A DNA stretch of 64,000 bases from Papilionanthe hookeriana x Papilionanthe teres (Eukaryota > Streptophyta > Magnoliopsida > Asparagales > Orchidaceae), in contig CM040424.1 of the NCBI GenBank assembly GCA_022702705.1, positions 76,139,452-76,203,451 on the forward strand, given 5' to 3'. The notes beneath the pieces were generated by a model. It was given only the letters and a program-made list of their open reading frames with translations, made no database searches and had not been told where the DNA came from. Made by a program: the position numbers and the translations under genes. Positions 1-9,370 of this stretch are shown one piece after another (the stretch's first letter is position 1; each line of letters starts with the position of its first letter).

Positions 1-405
1 CTCCTTTTGAATTCATGAAGATAGAAATCCGCGATATAAATCGAGAGTTCTCTCGAGTGACTTCGGTCGTTTGAGGGGTAATTAAGCTATAGGGACTGCC
101 TCTATAGGGAGTTTTAAAGACACGAGATAATATAAGCACCTATTTAATTCTTTTGTATTAAATAGGGGAATTTATCGGTCACATAAAGGTTCGCGAGACA
201 GAACGGATGTCATGAATTTTGTGGTTTATTTGATCGAGTGATATTGTCGAGTAGGGTGTTTATTGCTGGAATAAATGCGTTACTCGCGATATTACGCTCG
301 TTCATCCAAACTACTTAACGAATGAGATCCGTCCTTTCTCATTCTCATATTTTAAAACTTAAAATTTTATTTTCAAAAATCAATACATATATATAAATTA
401 AATTA
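1..405 (+). repeat. Truncated 3' part of a long LTR-like repeat
   Basis: This stretch follows the same order of motifs as 16260-16690, the 3' part of the 7.4 kb element nested at 9371-16746: the TATAGGGA-type and TTTTAAAGA blocks, the ACGGATGTCATGAAT block and the A/T-rich run ending in AAATTAAATTAAA. It stops abruptly at about 400-405, before the terminal CGTACA seen in the other copy, where LINE sequence begins. It has no coding capacity. It shows that the 7.4 kb element belongs to a repeat family with at least two members here. Confidence 0.6.
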
Positions 406-832
406 AATCCTCAAGCCCTCCTTTTAAGCAGCCGACAATATCATAAGCAAAAAAGATACACCAAGGTACATCCTCTTGTAAATGCCCAGTAAGATCATCC
501 AAAAATAAAGCAAAAAAATATGGGCTTAAAGCCGATCCTTGATGTAAACCAACAGAAATAGTAAAATAATTGGTCAATCCTCCTTCAGTTCGAACACATG
601 TAACGTCTACAGCATACATATCTTTAATGACTTGAATATAAGTCATATCAACACCTTTCTTCTCGAGGACTCTCCGAAGAACATCTCTAGAAATTTTATC
701 GTAAGCTTTTTCTAAATCGATAAAAATCAAATGTAGATCCTCCTTATTATCTCTGTACTTCTCCATCAAACCTTTCAATAAATGTATAGCTTCCATAGTA
801 GACACACTTGACGATAAATCCAAATTGATCAT
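398..832 (-). pseudogene. RTE LINE reverse transcriptase fragment
   Basis: The 144-codon frame holds RT motifs in order: MEAIHLLKGLMEKYRD, FIDLEKAYDKISRDVL (catalytic Asp present), LHQGSALSPYFFALFLDDLT, and the metal-binding box. That box reads FFAYDIVG instead of the usual FADD-type sequence, so one of the paired aspartates is now Tyr. The frame ends a few residues later at the junction with the LTR-like repeat, so the thumb and everything C-terminal are missing. The lost Asp and the truncation make it inactive. Upstream codons continue in other frames toward 1460. Confidence 0.85.
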
Positions 833-1087
833 GAGAAACCTTCGTAATACGTCTTAACCTATGTTCAATTACCCTCTCCCATAATTTTAAAGTATGACAC
901 ATCAATTTAATTCCTCTATAATTTGACCACTCTTGTGCATCTCCTTTATTCTTAAAAAATGGGGACCAAAATGCTCTTCCTCCACTCCCCAGACATCTTT
1001 TTAGTTTTTAAAATAATATTAAAAAATTTAGTAAGCCAAGAAACCCCCAAATCACCTAAACATTTCCAGACTTCAATTGGGATATCA

Positions 1088-1459
1088 TCAGGTCCTACAG
1101 ACTTTCCACCCTTGGTTTTGCTTTAAAACATCAACTTCTTTTTTACTAATGTGACGGTAAAAATGAAAAAGTTTATTATTATTAACGATATTAAGATCAC
1201 TAAGGTCGATCGTACTTTCAACATCTTCTTTAAAAAGTTTATCAAAATAACTCACCCACCTATGTTGAATATCTTTTTCTAAGAAAAACTCTTTTTGATT
1301 GTCATCTTTAATACACTTTATTTGAGTTAAATCTTTACTTTTCTTTTCTCTTTGTTTGGCTAGTTTATACATATATTTTTCACCGACCTTAATATCTAAC
1401 ATGTTATAAAGATCACTAAAAGCAGAATTTTTAGCGTCACAGATTATTCTTTTAGACAC
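1088..1459 (-). pseudogene. RTE LINE linker between endonuclease and RT
   Basis: A 123-codon minus-strand frame rich in Lys, Asp and Gln lies between the endonuclease and RT parts. Segments such as KLAKQREKKSKDLTQIKCIKD and FFLEKDIQHRWVSYFDKLF match the linker of plant RTE polyproteins as I know them: a Lys-rich helix followed by a motif before the palm. The frame is closed on both sides by stops or frameshifts. It has no independent role. Confidence 0.65.
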
Positions 1460-1747
1460 CCTACGGGCCGTTCTATATTTTTCTCAGTTCACTACGCTTT
1501 TACATTTAAACCAATTTTTATAACATAACTTCTTATATTTTATCTTTTCTTGCACATTATTATTCCACCACCAACTATTTTTATTTGTAGAAACTTTTTA
1601 TTTTGATTCTCCAAGTACATCTTTAGCCACTTGTTTAATAGTATTAATTAATTTTTCACACATAGTATTTGCGTCTTCATGGACATCCCAAATATTTAAA
1701 TATTGAATTTTACTCATAAAAATAATTTTATTTGTGTCTTTTAGGTG

Positions 1748-2545
1748 TCACCATCTGATTCTACAATGTCGAATCCTAGTATTCTTTATTTTACAACTCT
1801 TCATCTTAAAATCTAGAACTAATAATCGATGTTGGGTACTTAATTCCTCACTTTGAATGACCTTACAATCCTCACAATCTCGACGATCTCTTCTTCGCAT
1901 AAGAAAATAATCAATTTGTGTTTTATTAGATCCATTCTTATAAGTAATAAGATGCTCATCTCTTTTCTTGAATAAAGTATTAGTAATAATCATATCATAC
2001 GCTAAAGAAAATCTAAAATAGTTCTACCTTCTTCATTAATCGCTTCATAATCAGTATGCACCATGAATATTTTGAAATCTTCTACCACTCTACTGAGCAT
2101 GTCCATTTAAATCTCCTCCGATAAAAATTTTTTCTTCGAGGGTATCGAGTGTATTAAGTCTTCTAAATCATTCAGAATTTATCTTTAGAATCTATATATA
2201 AACCAACTTGAGGAAGCATATAGCACTTATAATATTAAAAATCTTAGTATCGATAATAATCTTAAGTCGTTATAATTTTATCTCCAACTCTATTAATTTT
2301 AACAACATTATCTTTCAAACTCTTATCTATAATTACACCTACACCATTTCTGGTACGACTCTTACCAGAATACCATAGTTTAAAACCTAAGTTATCAATC
2401 TATTTAGCTTTTTCTCCAACCCATTTAGTTTCTTGAATACATAAGATATTTATCTTTCTATGAATCATAATATCAACCGATTCCATTAATTTACCATTGA
2501 GAGTACCTATATTCCAAGATCATATCCTAATACTAGTATTATGGA
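1748..2545 (-). pseudogene. RTE LINE apurinic endonuclease region, broken
   Basis: The clean part (1748-1993) reads IITNTLFKKRDEHLITYKNG, then TQIDYFLMRRRDRRD and TQHRLLVLDFK, matching the C-terminal half of the AP-type endonuclease of plant RTE LINEs; the expected S/T-D-H catalytic box appears as TQHR. Upstream, in other frames, a GDLNGHAQ segment (about 2080-2110) ends in a stop, and QETKWVGEKAK with WNIGTLNGKLMESVDI lies at about 2400-2530. Several stops and frameshifts interrupt it. Confidence 0.75.
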
Positions 2546-2810
2546 CTAATTTCTTTACTCGCATCCGTCCGTGATGTGGGAACCCTTGCTTACTTGACAC
2601 TACACCCGGGCGTCGGTGTAGTGGCCGCTTCTGCACACTTTCCATCGTATTCGAGTCATACAGTGCGTCGCTTCAGGGGACGCCCTAGTACTTACACAAT
2701 GATCAAAAGGATTCATGTCATGAATTTTTTTTTTTTTTTTTTGACAAGTTTTACGCTGGCTGTCGACTACCTAACGCAACCCTCCACTATTGCAGATAAA
2801 TTGATAACAT

Positions 2811-3191
2811 GAAAACTGCATGATAATTTTAAGATAAAACAAATTATAACATGATGCAGTAATTGTAATTCTGATTAAGGATTCAGCATTTTTATTACCT
2901 ATTTCCAAAACATCTACGCAATCTCAAACTTTAAATAGGCTCAACAAGGTCCTAGCAACAATTTATCTTAAGCATCCGCCACAAAATATTTTGCATATGG
3001 ATTCAATCATGACGGATAGCAGTAGTTTCCTAATATAAGGTCAGGCACAAAAATAAATGCATTTCATATCTCTAACACTGAATCTCTAAATAAAAAATCA
3101 AAATTAATTGAAGCATCTCACATAATAAATGGCTACACAAAAATAGTAACTTGAGCTGAACAGCAATAATTATATAAAAATAATTAAAGAA
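2811..3191. other. Intronic sequence without recognised features
   Basis: A/T-rich DNA between the LINE leader and the first MITE. I examined the minus strand for the next exon of the HAD hydrolase and saw no open segment with acceptable splice sites. It is probably part of intron 2. Confidence 0.4.
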
Positions 3192-3417
3192 GGGGCTTTA
3201 CATACATACTACACAATTCTTGTAAGTTTGCATATCTAACACCTAAAAAATCATATTTACATGCATACCACTCAAATCTTTCTCAAATCTTTAACATCAC
3301 ATCAAATATAACACAATCACAGCCTTCTGCACCAAGGTGTTATAAGGTCAAATATCAAACTTTGGGTGTTAGATATGTAAATACATAAGAATTGTGTGAT
3401 ATGCATGTAAATTTCCC
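3192..3417. mobile_element. MITE, family A copy 1
   Basis: The ends are inverted copies: GGGGCTTTACATACATACTA on the left and, read on the opposite strand, GGGAAATTTACATGCATATC on the right. The similarity continues through the ATATCTAACACC / GGTGTTAGATAT block. A 5-bp direct repeat AAGAA flanks both sides (3187-3191 and 3418-3422). It has no coding capacity. Relatives are at 3755-3976, 22898-22975, 54143-54332 and 59618-59865. It sits 26 bp from the end of HAD exon 2. Confidence 0.75.
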
Positions 3418-3443
3418 AAGAACAAAAACAAGCTTGGAGCTAC

Positions 3444-3513
3444 CCACATCAGAAGATATGCCATAATGCACAAGCGTGTTGACAAGTATAAGAGGATCCG
3501 TTTGACCATGGTG
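3444..3513 (-). CDS. HAD-superfamily hydrolase, exon 2
   Basis: This 70-nt exon continues the hydrolase begun at 21066. It encodes HHGQTDPLILVNTLVHYGI and SSDV, plus the first base of the next codon. HAD-like hydrolases of plants have the segment H-H-G-x-T-D-P-L-I-L-V-N directly after the DVIQ-type end of exon 1. The acceptor is a TTTGCAG at 3514-3520 and the donor begins GT at 3443-3442, so the exon enters in phase 0 and leaves in phase 1. The T-D-P-L stretch belongs to the cap-proximal region of the phosphatase fold. Later exons, with the Ser/Thr, Lys and acidic motifs, must lie beyond the left edge. MITEs stand on both sides, at 26 and about 240 bp. Confidence 0.85.
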
Positions 3514-3754
3514 CTGCAAATATAAAGAACAAAGAAGCAAAATATAATGTTAGCATAAGACGAACTACGGTTTGATAGTACAATGCTGTGAAAATCATCT
3601 GCAAAGAAAGAATTCATATTTTCAGAACAAATAACTAATACAATAAGTACCCATATATTAAGCTTAAACCAATTTTTAATATTCTTAAAGCACCCTGGTC
3701 CAGAAATGCCAGTTTTCCAAAACAAAAAGATCGACTTCTCCGCTAAAATTTAAA

Positions 3755-3976
3755 GGGGGAATTTACATATGTAGCACACAATTCTTGCGCATTTACTTAT
3801 CTCATGCCCAAACTTTGATTTGTACCCCTAAAGCACTTTTCCCTTTGTATGAAAAGGTGGAAATAGTGTAATCCACCTTTTCAAAAATAAGTTAGGGTGA
3901 TCAGTGAGTAAAAATCAAAATTTGGGTGTGAGATAAGTAAATGCATAAGAATTGAGTACTATGCATGTATATTCCG
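3755..3976. mobile_element. MITE, family A copy 2, with 9-bp target duplication
   Basis: The element is flanked by a perfect 9-bp direct repeat AAATTTAAA (3746-3754 and 3977-3985). Its ends are GGGGGAATTTACATATGTAG on the left and the inverted CGGAATATACATGCATAGTA on the right. It contains TTACTTATCTCA/TGAGATAAGTAA inverted blocks and a central GGTGGA...TCCACC stem. A 9-bp duplication is typical of Mutator-like elements (family knowledge), which makes a MULE-derived MITE plausible. It is non-coding. Confidence 0.8.
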
Positions 3977-3985
3977 AAATTTAAA

Positions 3986-5331
3986 ATAGTTTGCGGATTC
4001 AACAGGTTTGGAATGAAAAAAATATGATATGCTAGGTACCAAACAGGACCTTATCAGAATTAACATGTGTTGTAATTTCCAGAACCAAAAGGATATGCAC
4101 TTTCCAGTCAATAAAAAATGAATTGTCTTCTTGAATAACTACAATAAAAATTAAAAAATAAAAAAGTTAAAATTAAAGAAAAAATAGCTTTGTAGTTCAG
4201 CCAGGTAATAATCATTACAGTTGTCCAAGTGGAGTAACAGATAATCATAAATTAGTCCAACCAAACTTTTTCATACATTATCTAGCAGTATTTTTTTCTA
4301 TCGTTCTCCATGATACCTGATGACCATCAGGAGCAAGAAAAACATTGCCTTCAAATTATAATACTAACAGGATATTGATCGGTGGAAAGCAAAATATGTA
4401 AAATTTTAGGTTGATAGTAGGATAAGCAGGCAACGATTAGTTTCATTGTATGAAACAAATAAATATATTAAGAGAAACAATAGAAAATGAGCTTTAAGAA
4501 TTTCTTTAATGAGAATTTCAACAAATAAATTTCTTTGACGAGTAAGACGGACAAAAGCTTCAAGAATTTGAAATGATAAAAAGATGAATTAGAGTAATAA
4601 ATTAAAACGAGTGTGATTATACTGCTTTTCAGTTCAAGATGAGATGCCTTTTGTAATGTAAGAATTAAGGGAGATAATGAACTGGTGTCCCTAATAAATC
4701 CATTTACTAAAAATAGTTAATGCTAGAGTCTTGAAGACAATGTATTCTCATTGTAAAGTTTCACGTTGTCATCATGTACATTATATTATTATAAAAGAAA
4801 TGGGTATACTGTTTTGCGACTTTGTTTTCATGTTCATGAAGCCATAGAGGAGTTGCATGCCCCATATAAACTTTATTGCTCCATTTTTCACACAAATTAA
4901 AATTTTTATATACTAAACTTTCGGAAAATAAATACATGTAATAGTATCATCCAACGAAGCCTAAGAGAAAATCAATTAACTGCGAATAATCAAAACAGGA
5001 AATATTCAATTTTGTCATAGTTATAAAAGAACCGAACTCATAGTCATAAACTGAAAGAAAGTGTTGCAATATCGCTTTAGAAAAATCACATTACTATCAA
5101 AAAACACAAAGGGTTTTATACAAAGGAAATCTAGCATGGGAGCATTTTTTGTGTTAAGGAAACTATTAAGGATACAAAAGGCAATATAAAGATCTTCATA
5201 TGATTTAGTACCATAAAAGCTGATTGGTTGACACTGGAGAAAAAGTATGCGTAAAACATGACTGACAATCTAAGAAATTTCAAGGCCAACACAAGAAGGT
5301 GCTTGATAAACTACTTAGATAGCTTTTTTAT
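3986..5331. other. Intronic A/T-rich DNA, nothing recognised
   Basis: I found no credible gene, exon, terminal inverted repeat or tandem array in this stretch. Composition is A/T-rich and typical of decayed plant intron or old repeat DNA. Confidence 0.4.
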
Positions 5332-5850
5332 TGTTTATTTTATTAGCTATATATATTAGAAGTTGATCAACTTTGTCTATTGCCAATTCTGTCTTTTGAG
5401 TAGGGGGGATATTTGTAATTATGACATTAATACCCTCCTACATGAGAATCATTTGGGTCTCTTTATAAGCAAATTGATGATTATGAATGCAAATGTTCCT
5501 TTCATCTAGTCTCTCCCTATCTCCTATTGATCTATCTTCTCTCTTCCCCCAAATCCCTCCACATATATTTAGACCTATGTGCCACCAGAACCACCCATTC
5601 TAATGTAAAAAAGAATAAAAGCATGTAGTGTGTTGCATTAATTTGGTATTAGAGCACCACCCTCTTTAGGTTCTATTTATATGTATTACAGCATTGGCAA
5701 TCCTTTCTTGGTGGTCCTACAGACCCATCAGCTACAACATTTTTGCTCTCCATTGACCACGAGTCACAAATTTTACCAGCAGCTACACTCTCCACAGTCC
5801 ACTAAAAAATTCCACTCTTTATCAGTAAAAAAATATCCTAAATCCACCGA
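5332..5850 (+). mobile_element. Old LTR end with tRNA-Met primer site
   Basis: At 5644-5655 the sequence TGGTATTAGAGC matches the initiator-tRNA-Met primer-binding site common to plant LTR retrotransposons (consensus TGGTATCAGAGC) with one change. It lies six bases after a GTTGCA that can be the end of an LTR starting at about 5332 (TGTTTATTTTATTAGC). About 200 bp of apparent internal sequence follow, then the L1-like element. No gag is readable. I infer a truncated LTR element in the plus orientation. Confidence 0.55.
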
Positions 5851-5853
5851 TGA

Positions 5854-6448
5854 TTGAATTTTTGGAGTGATGCACAAAAAAGATGCGTCGTCTACGTCTT
5901 CTCCTCCGCTCTGCTAGGGTTTCGCCTCATGGAGAACCCTAGCGTTTGCTACGGTCCTCTACACCTCGCGTCGCACCCTCTGCTTCGTCTTCGCCATCAA
6001 GCTGCGTTTTCGTTGTCTCCGGTGGAAGCTCGCACCGGTGTCGAGCCGCTCGTCTGCCACAGGTTCGTGTCGAGCTGCTATCTGCTGTGCCCGATTCGAT
6101 TCCCTGCATTTTACAGGTTCGTGTCGAGCTGCTATCTGCTGCGCTAGACTCGATTCCCTGCGTCTTCTCTTCGTTCGGACCCTAAGACCGTACCCTACAG
6201 TCAGCGACCCTGTTGAGCTCGACGGGATTCACCTTGTCAGCGGGTATTGCGCAGCCGCAGAAATGGCCTCGGGCCGATCTTACGTCGACACCCTCGCCGG
6301 TGACAACCTCGCCCGCAACAACCTCGCTCGCGTTCCTTCACGTTCTAACATGTTCCTGCAGAGATTCCATGATGCATTCGCGCAAGGCTCGAAACCGGGT
6401 TTCTTAAAAAAGCATCTCGTAAAGACGACAAACCTGCAATCTTTCTAA
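5854..6448 (+). pseudogene. L1-like ORF1, N-terminal region and leader
   Basis: Overlapping plus-strand frames of 97 and 136 codons cover a C- and G-rich stretch with a short internal duplication: the GGTTCGTGTCGAGCTGCTAT block at 6062 recurs at 6117. The downstream frame reads MASGRSYVDTLAGDNLARNN and ends FLKKHLVKTTNLQSF. This resembles the start of plant LINE ORF1 proteins, where a short motif precedes the DUF4283 domain. Stops and frameshifts separate it from 6767. Function is inferred only from position. Confidence 0.4.
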
Positions 6449-6766
6449 TAGAGGAAGAAATCTCCACCCTAGCTGCCCCCCTGCCGGTTATTTCTAGTGA
6501 GTAAGTTCCTCTACGGTAATCCTAAACTTGAACTGATCCTAAAGGAATTTGAGTAAATGAAGCTGAATGGAAGTTGAAAAATTGGAAGACTGGATGGTCG
6601 GCACGTTCTCATCCAATTAACGGTTAATGAAGATTACACACAAATGTTTGCTAGAAGAATACTTCGTATAGAAAATCGGATGATGAAGGTGCTGAAATGG
6701 ACGAGTGGATTTTGACCGTCGTCTTGAACCTCCAATTGATTCCGGAGTGATCTGCGCTTCCCAGAT

Positions 6767-7987
6767 TTGCAGGTTCACCTTTATGATCAAGAGCTTCTAT
6801 TTATTTTCGCAAAGATATATGGCACGCCACTCCAAACTGATCCGCCTACAGAGCATTTAACTAGACCTTTTGAGGCTAGAATATTGATAAAACGGGACAT
6901 TACGTTACCCTTACCGAAAGAACTATGGATTGGCACACAGCATCAGGGATTTTGGCAACCAGCAAAACTTGAACAGGTACCTCTTTACTGCACCCACTAT
7001 CGTATGTTTGGTCACTCTCACCATCAGTGTTACCACCTGCATCCGAATCTCAAACCTCCACGTACAAATGCTACTGGGCCATACATTCCTGCAACAGATA
7101 TACCCTCGTCCTCACTACCATGATATCTACTGCAACGCCCACGCTGGACACAGTGCAAAAGACTACTGATACTGATTCAGAGCATGTCGATAAGGATCAA
7201 TTGTTGGCGTGTCAGGATACGGCCGCCACCCTTTCTTCTCAGCCTTCTATTGGAGCAGCAACTACTGTGGGGGTGCTCAGCCTTTCCTCCCTGACATGAT
7301 TGAACAAAGGAAAGAAGCGAATGTTCACATTCAGATGACGGAGAATGTGCCTACTACTACCGAGGCTACAAACAGTAGTCTTATTACTGCTACTGTTTGA
7401 ACGGGACATTACGTTACCCTTCCCGAAAGAACTATGGATTGGCACACAGCATCATAAATTTTGGCAACCAGTAGAACTTGAACAGGTACTTCTTTACTGC
7501 ACCCACTGTCGTATGTTTGGTCAATCTCACCATCAGTGTTACCACCTGCATCCGAATCTCAAACCCCGCGTACTAAATGCTTCTTGGGCCACACATTCCT
7601 GCAACGGATATACCCTCGTCCTCACTACCTGTGATATCTACTGCAACGCCCACGCCGGACACAGTGCAAAAGACTACTGATGCTGATTCAGAGCATGTCG
7701 ATAATGATCAATTGTTGGCGTGTCAGGACACGACCGCTGCCCTTTCTTCTCAGTTTTCTTCTATTAGAGCAGCAACTACTATGGAGGGTGCTCAGCCTTT
7801 CCTCCCTGACGTGATTGAACAAAGGGAAGAAGTGAATATTCACATTCAGATGACGAAGAATGTGCCTACTACTACCGAGGCTTCAAACAGTAGCCTTTTT
7901 ACTGCTACTGCACAGACACTGGTATCTACCGCCACAACTGCACTTCCTTTGATGGTCCAGACCGATCAGTCTTCCCCAGAAGAATGA
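6767..7987 (+). pseudogene. L1-like ORF1 with duplicated zinc-knuckle module
   Basis: The first frame (6767-7123) reads LTRPFEARILIKRDITLPLP, ELWIGTQHQGFWQPAKLEQV and PLYCTHYRMFGHSHHQC. This is the end of a DUF4283-like domain followed by a CX2CX4HX4C knuckle, as in plant L1 ORF1 (RNA-binding chaperone of the LINE particle). A stop follows at 7123. A 509-bp tandem repeat restarts the same module (7401 on). In copy 1 the second Cys of the knuckle is Tyr (codon 6998-7000). In copy 2 that Cys is intact (LYCTHCRMFG) but the His ligand is Gln (CAA at 7522-7524). Neither knuckle is complete. The tail (7577-7987) is Thr/Ser-rich. Confidence 0.6.
6892..7909 (+). repeat. 509-bp tandem duplication in ORF1
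   Basis: The unit beginning ACGGGACATTACGTTACCCT at 6892 repeats at 7401 with an offset of 509 bp and high similarity across the whole unit, including the knuckle, the Thr-rich stretch and the GCTACTGT end. The second copy carries a few small in-frame and out-of-frame differences. Confidence 0.9.
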
Positions 7988-8293
7988 CATGTGTATACCT
8001 CCCGGCGGAAGAAGAAGGCTAGGGGTACTATGCTACTTGGGAATCTAATGGATAACACATTGATTTCTCCTGGTAATGGAGAATCACTTCAGAGTTTGAT
8101 TATTGAATGCGCTACAAGAACTCATGGAAGAGGAAGGTCTTGGCGTCCTTGTCCATTGAAAAAGTTTTAGTTGCATGTTTTACTTTTGTCCTATCTTTTC
8201 TACTTTTGTTTGAGCTTTTTTGCTCATTGGGCCCTCTCATACTACTTGTATTATAACTCCTTTATCTTAATGAAAAAAGCCACAGGGCTTCTT

Positions 8294-8421
<128 letters not shown>

Positions 8422-8605
8422 TAAACGAGGATTGATCGACGATAGGAGGCCGCCGATCAGCCACATAGGTTGAGCCGACGGAGGAACGGACCCCCATTCC
8501 AATCATGTGTGCTATTCAATTCCTCCCGTCAGGGGTGGGATTCGAACCCCTGACCCGAGGAACTTACACCAAAGGCCGCAACCAATGAGTCAAGGCTCGC
8601 GCGCG
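8422..8605 (-). mobile_element. tRNA-derived SINE
   Basis: On the minus strand an A-box-like segment (TTGACTCATTGGTTGCG, about 8580-8596) is followed by a clear B box, GGGGTTCGAATCCCACC, at 8534-8550, with tRNA-like spacing. The body continues to ATCAATCCTCGTTTATAC and ends in a TACATACATA-type tail. This is the head of a Pol III SINE rather than a functional tRNA, because no acceptor-stem pairing is seen. It may be related to the copy at 43572. Confidence 0.6.
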
Positions 8606-8610
8606 CGCGA

Positions 8611-8671
<61 letters not shown>

Positions 8672-8672
8672 C
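8606..8672. repeat. (CA)n(TA)n microsatellite
   Basis: A CGCG-rich stretch runs into about 40 bases of pure CA repeats and then TA repeats, immediately beside the LTR at 8690. Confidence 0.95.
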
Positions 8673-8689
8673 ATTTTTTTTCATCTATT

Positions 8690-9027
8690 TGTTGAAGATC
8701 ACAGTTAGCAAATATTGAGAAATTATTGAGAAAGTAAGGCAAAGAAAATGCAAGAATCAACAGAACAATCAGGAAAGAACACAAGGATTTAACGAGGTTC
8801 GGCAATGTGCCTACGTGCTCAGAAGCGAATAGCGGCGGCATTTTTTTATTTCTTGAAAATAGTACATCCCTTTAGTGTTACAAATACAACATATATATAT
8901 ATATAACACTAGTGTACAATATGTAATTACAAAATTACTCACAATTGGACATATGCTTTCGCTCTGCTACACTAGCGAGCTCTGTTGCATCATCTGTCCT
9001 TATCTGATATATGAGTCGTACCTAGCA
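8690..9027 (-). repeat. 3' LTR of the Copia element
   Basis: The 338-bp segment starts TG (minus strand, at 9027) directly after a purine-rich GCCAATGTGGAGATT tract and ends CA at 8690. It contains a TA-rich patch at 8890-8904. Its first ~140 bp align with 20300-20495, the other LTR, which has an extra GCGGGGCATTGCCCCC-type segment that this copy lacks. Confidence 0.7.
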
Positions 9028-9370
9028 AATCTCCACATTGGCGTGTATCCATCCCTTTAAGAAAAATATACCATAGAGTTTCTCACACACCAAAGTGGGT
9101 TGGGCTATCATGCTTGTCTAGCAACTGTAAATATTCAACGAGTTCAAGCAATGCAAAGCTTGTTAATAGTAACTGGCTTAGTCAACATATCAGTTGTATT
9201 CTCATTAGAATGAACTTTCTCCAGCAATATCCTCCAGATGCAACTAATTCTCTAATCTTGTGATACCTCACATAAATGTGCTTAGTTCTAGCATGGTACA
9301 CCTAGTTCTTAGCTAAATAAATGGTGTTTTGACTATCACAATGCATCTGAACTCCACCTTACTTAACACC

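Larger units (their letters stand above)
398..2810 (-). mobile_element. RTE-type LINE, truncated and decayed
   Basis: On the minus strand, from high to low coordinate, come a 5' leader (about 2560-2800), an apurinic endonuclease region and a reverse transcriptase region. The order and the motifs (QETKWVG-like and GDLNGH-like in the endonuclease, FIDLEKAYD and LHQGSALSPY in the transcriptase) fit plant RTE-clade LINEs, often labelled craniofacial-development-protein-2-like in plant annotations. The reading frame is broken repeatedly, and the element ends just after the catalytic box at about 400, where it meets LTR-like sequence. It probably lies in intron 2 of the HAD hydrolase gene. A run of T at 2727-2743 lies in its leader. 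Confidence 0.8.
5860..8290 (+). mobile_element. L1-like LINE with ORF1 but no ORF2
   Basis: A GC-rich leader (5880-6450) with the ORF1 start region is followed by an ORF1 body with a DUF4283-like segment and zinc knuckles (6767-7990), an Arg/Lys-rich ORF1 tail, and a short T-rich 3' region. The 3' region ends in a Leu/Phe-poor TTATCTTAATGAAAAAAGCC motif, as in many plant L1 elements. No endonuclease or reverse transcriptase is present between the ORF1 tail (stop at about 8169) and the 3' end (about 8290). It therefore looks like an internally deleted, non-autonomous LINE, now broken by stops. It ends directly in a (TA)n tract. Confidence 0.6.

Noticed and set aside
8534..8600. Functional tRNA gene on the minus strand
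   Set aside because: A and B boxes are present, but no acceptor stem or complete cloverleaf can be drawn; a SINE head explains it.
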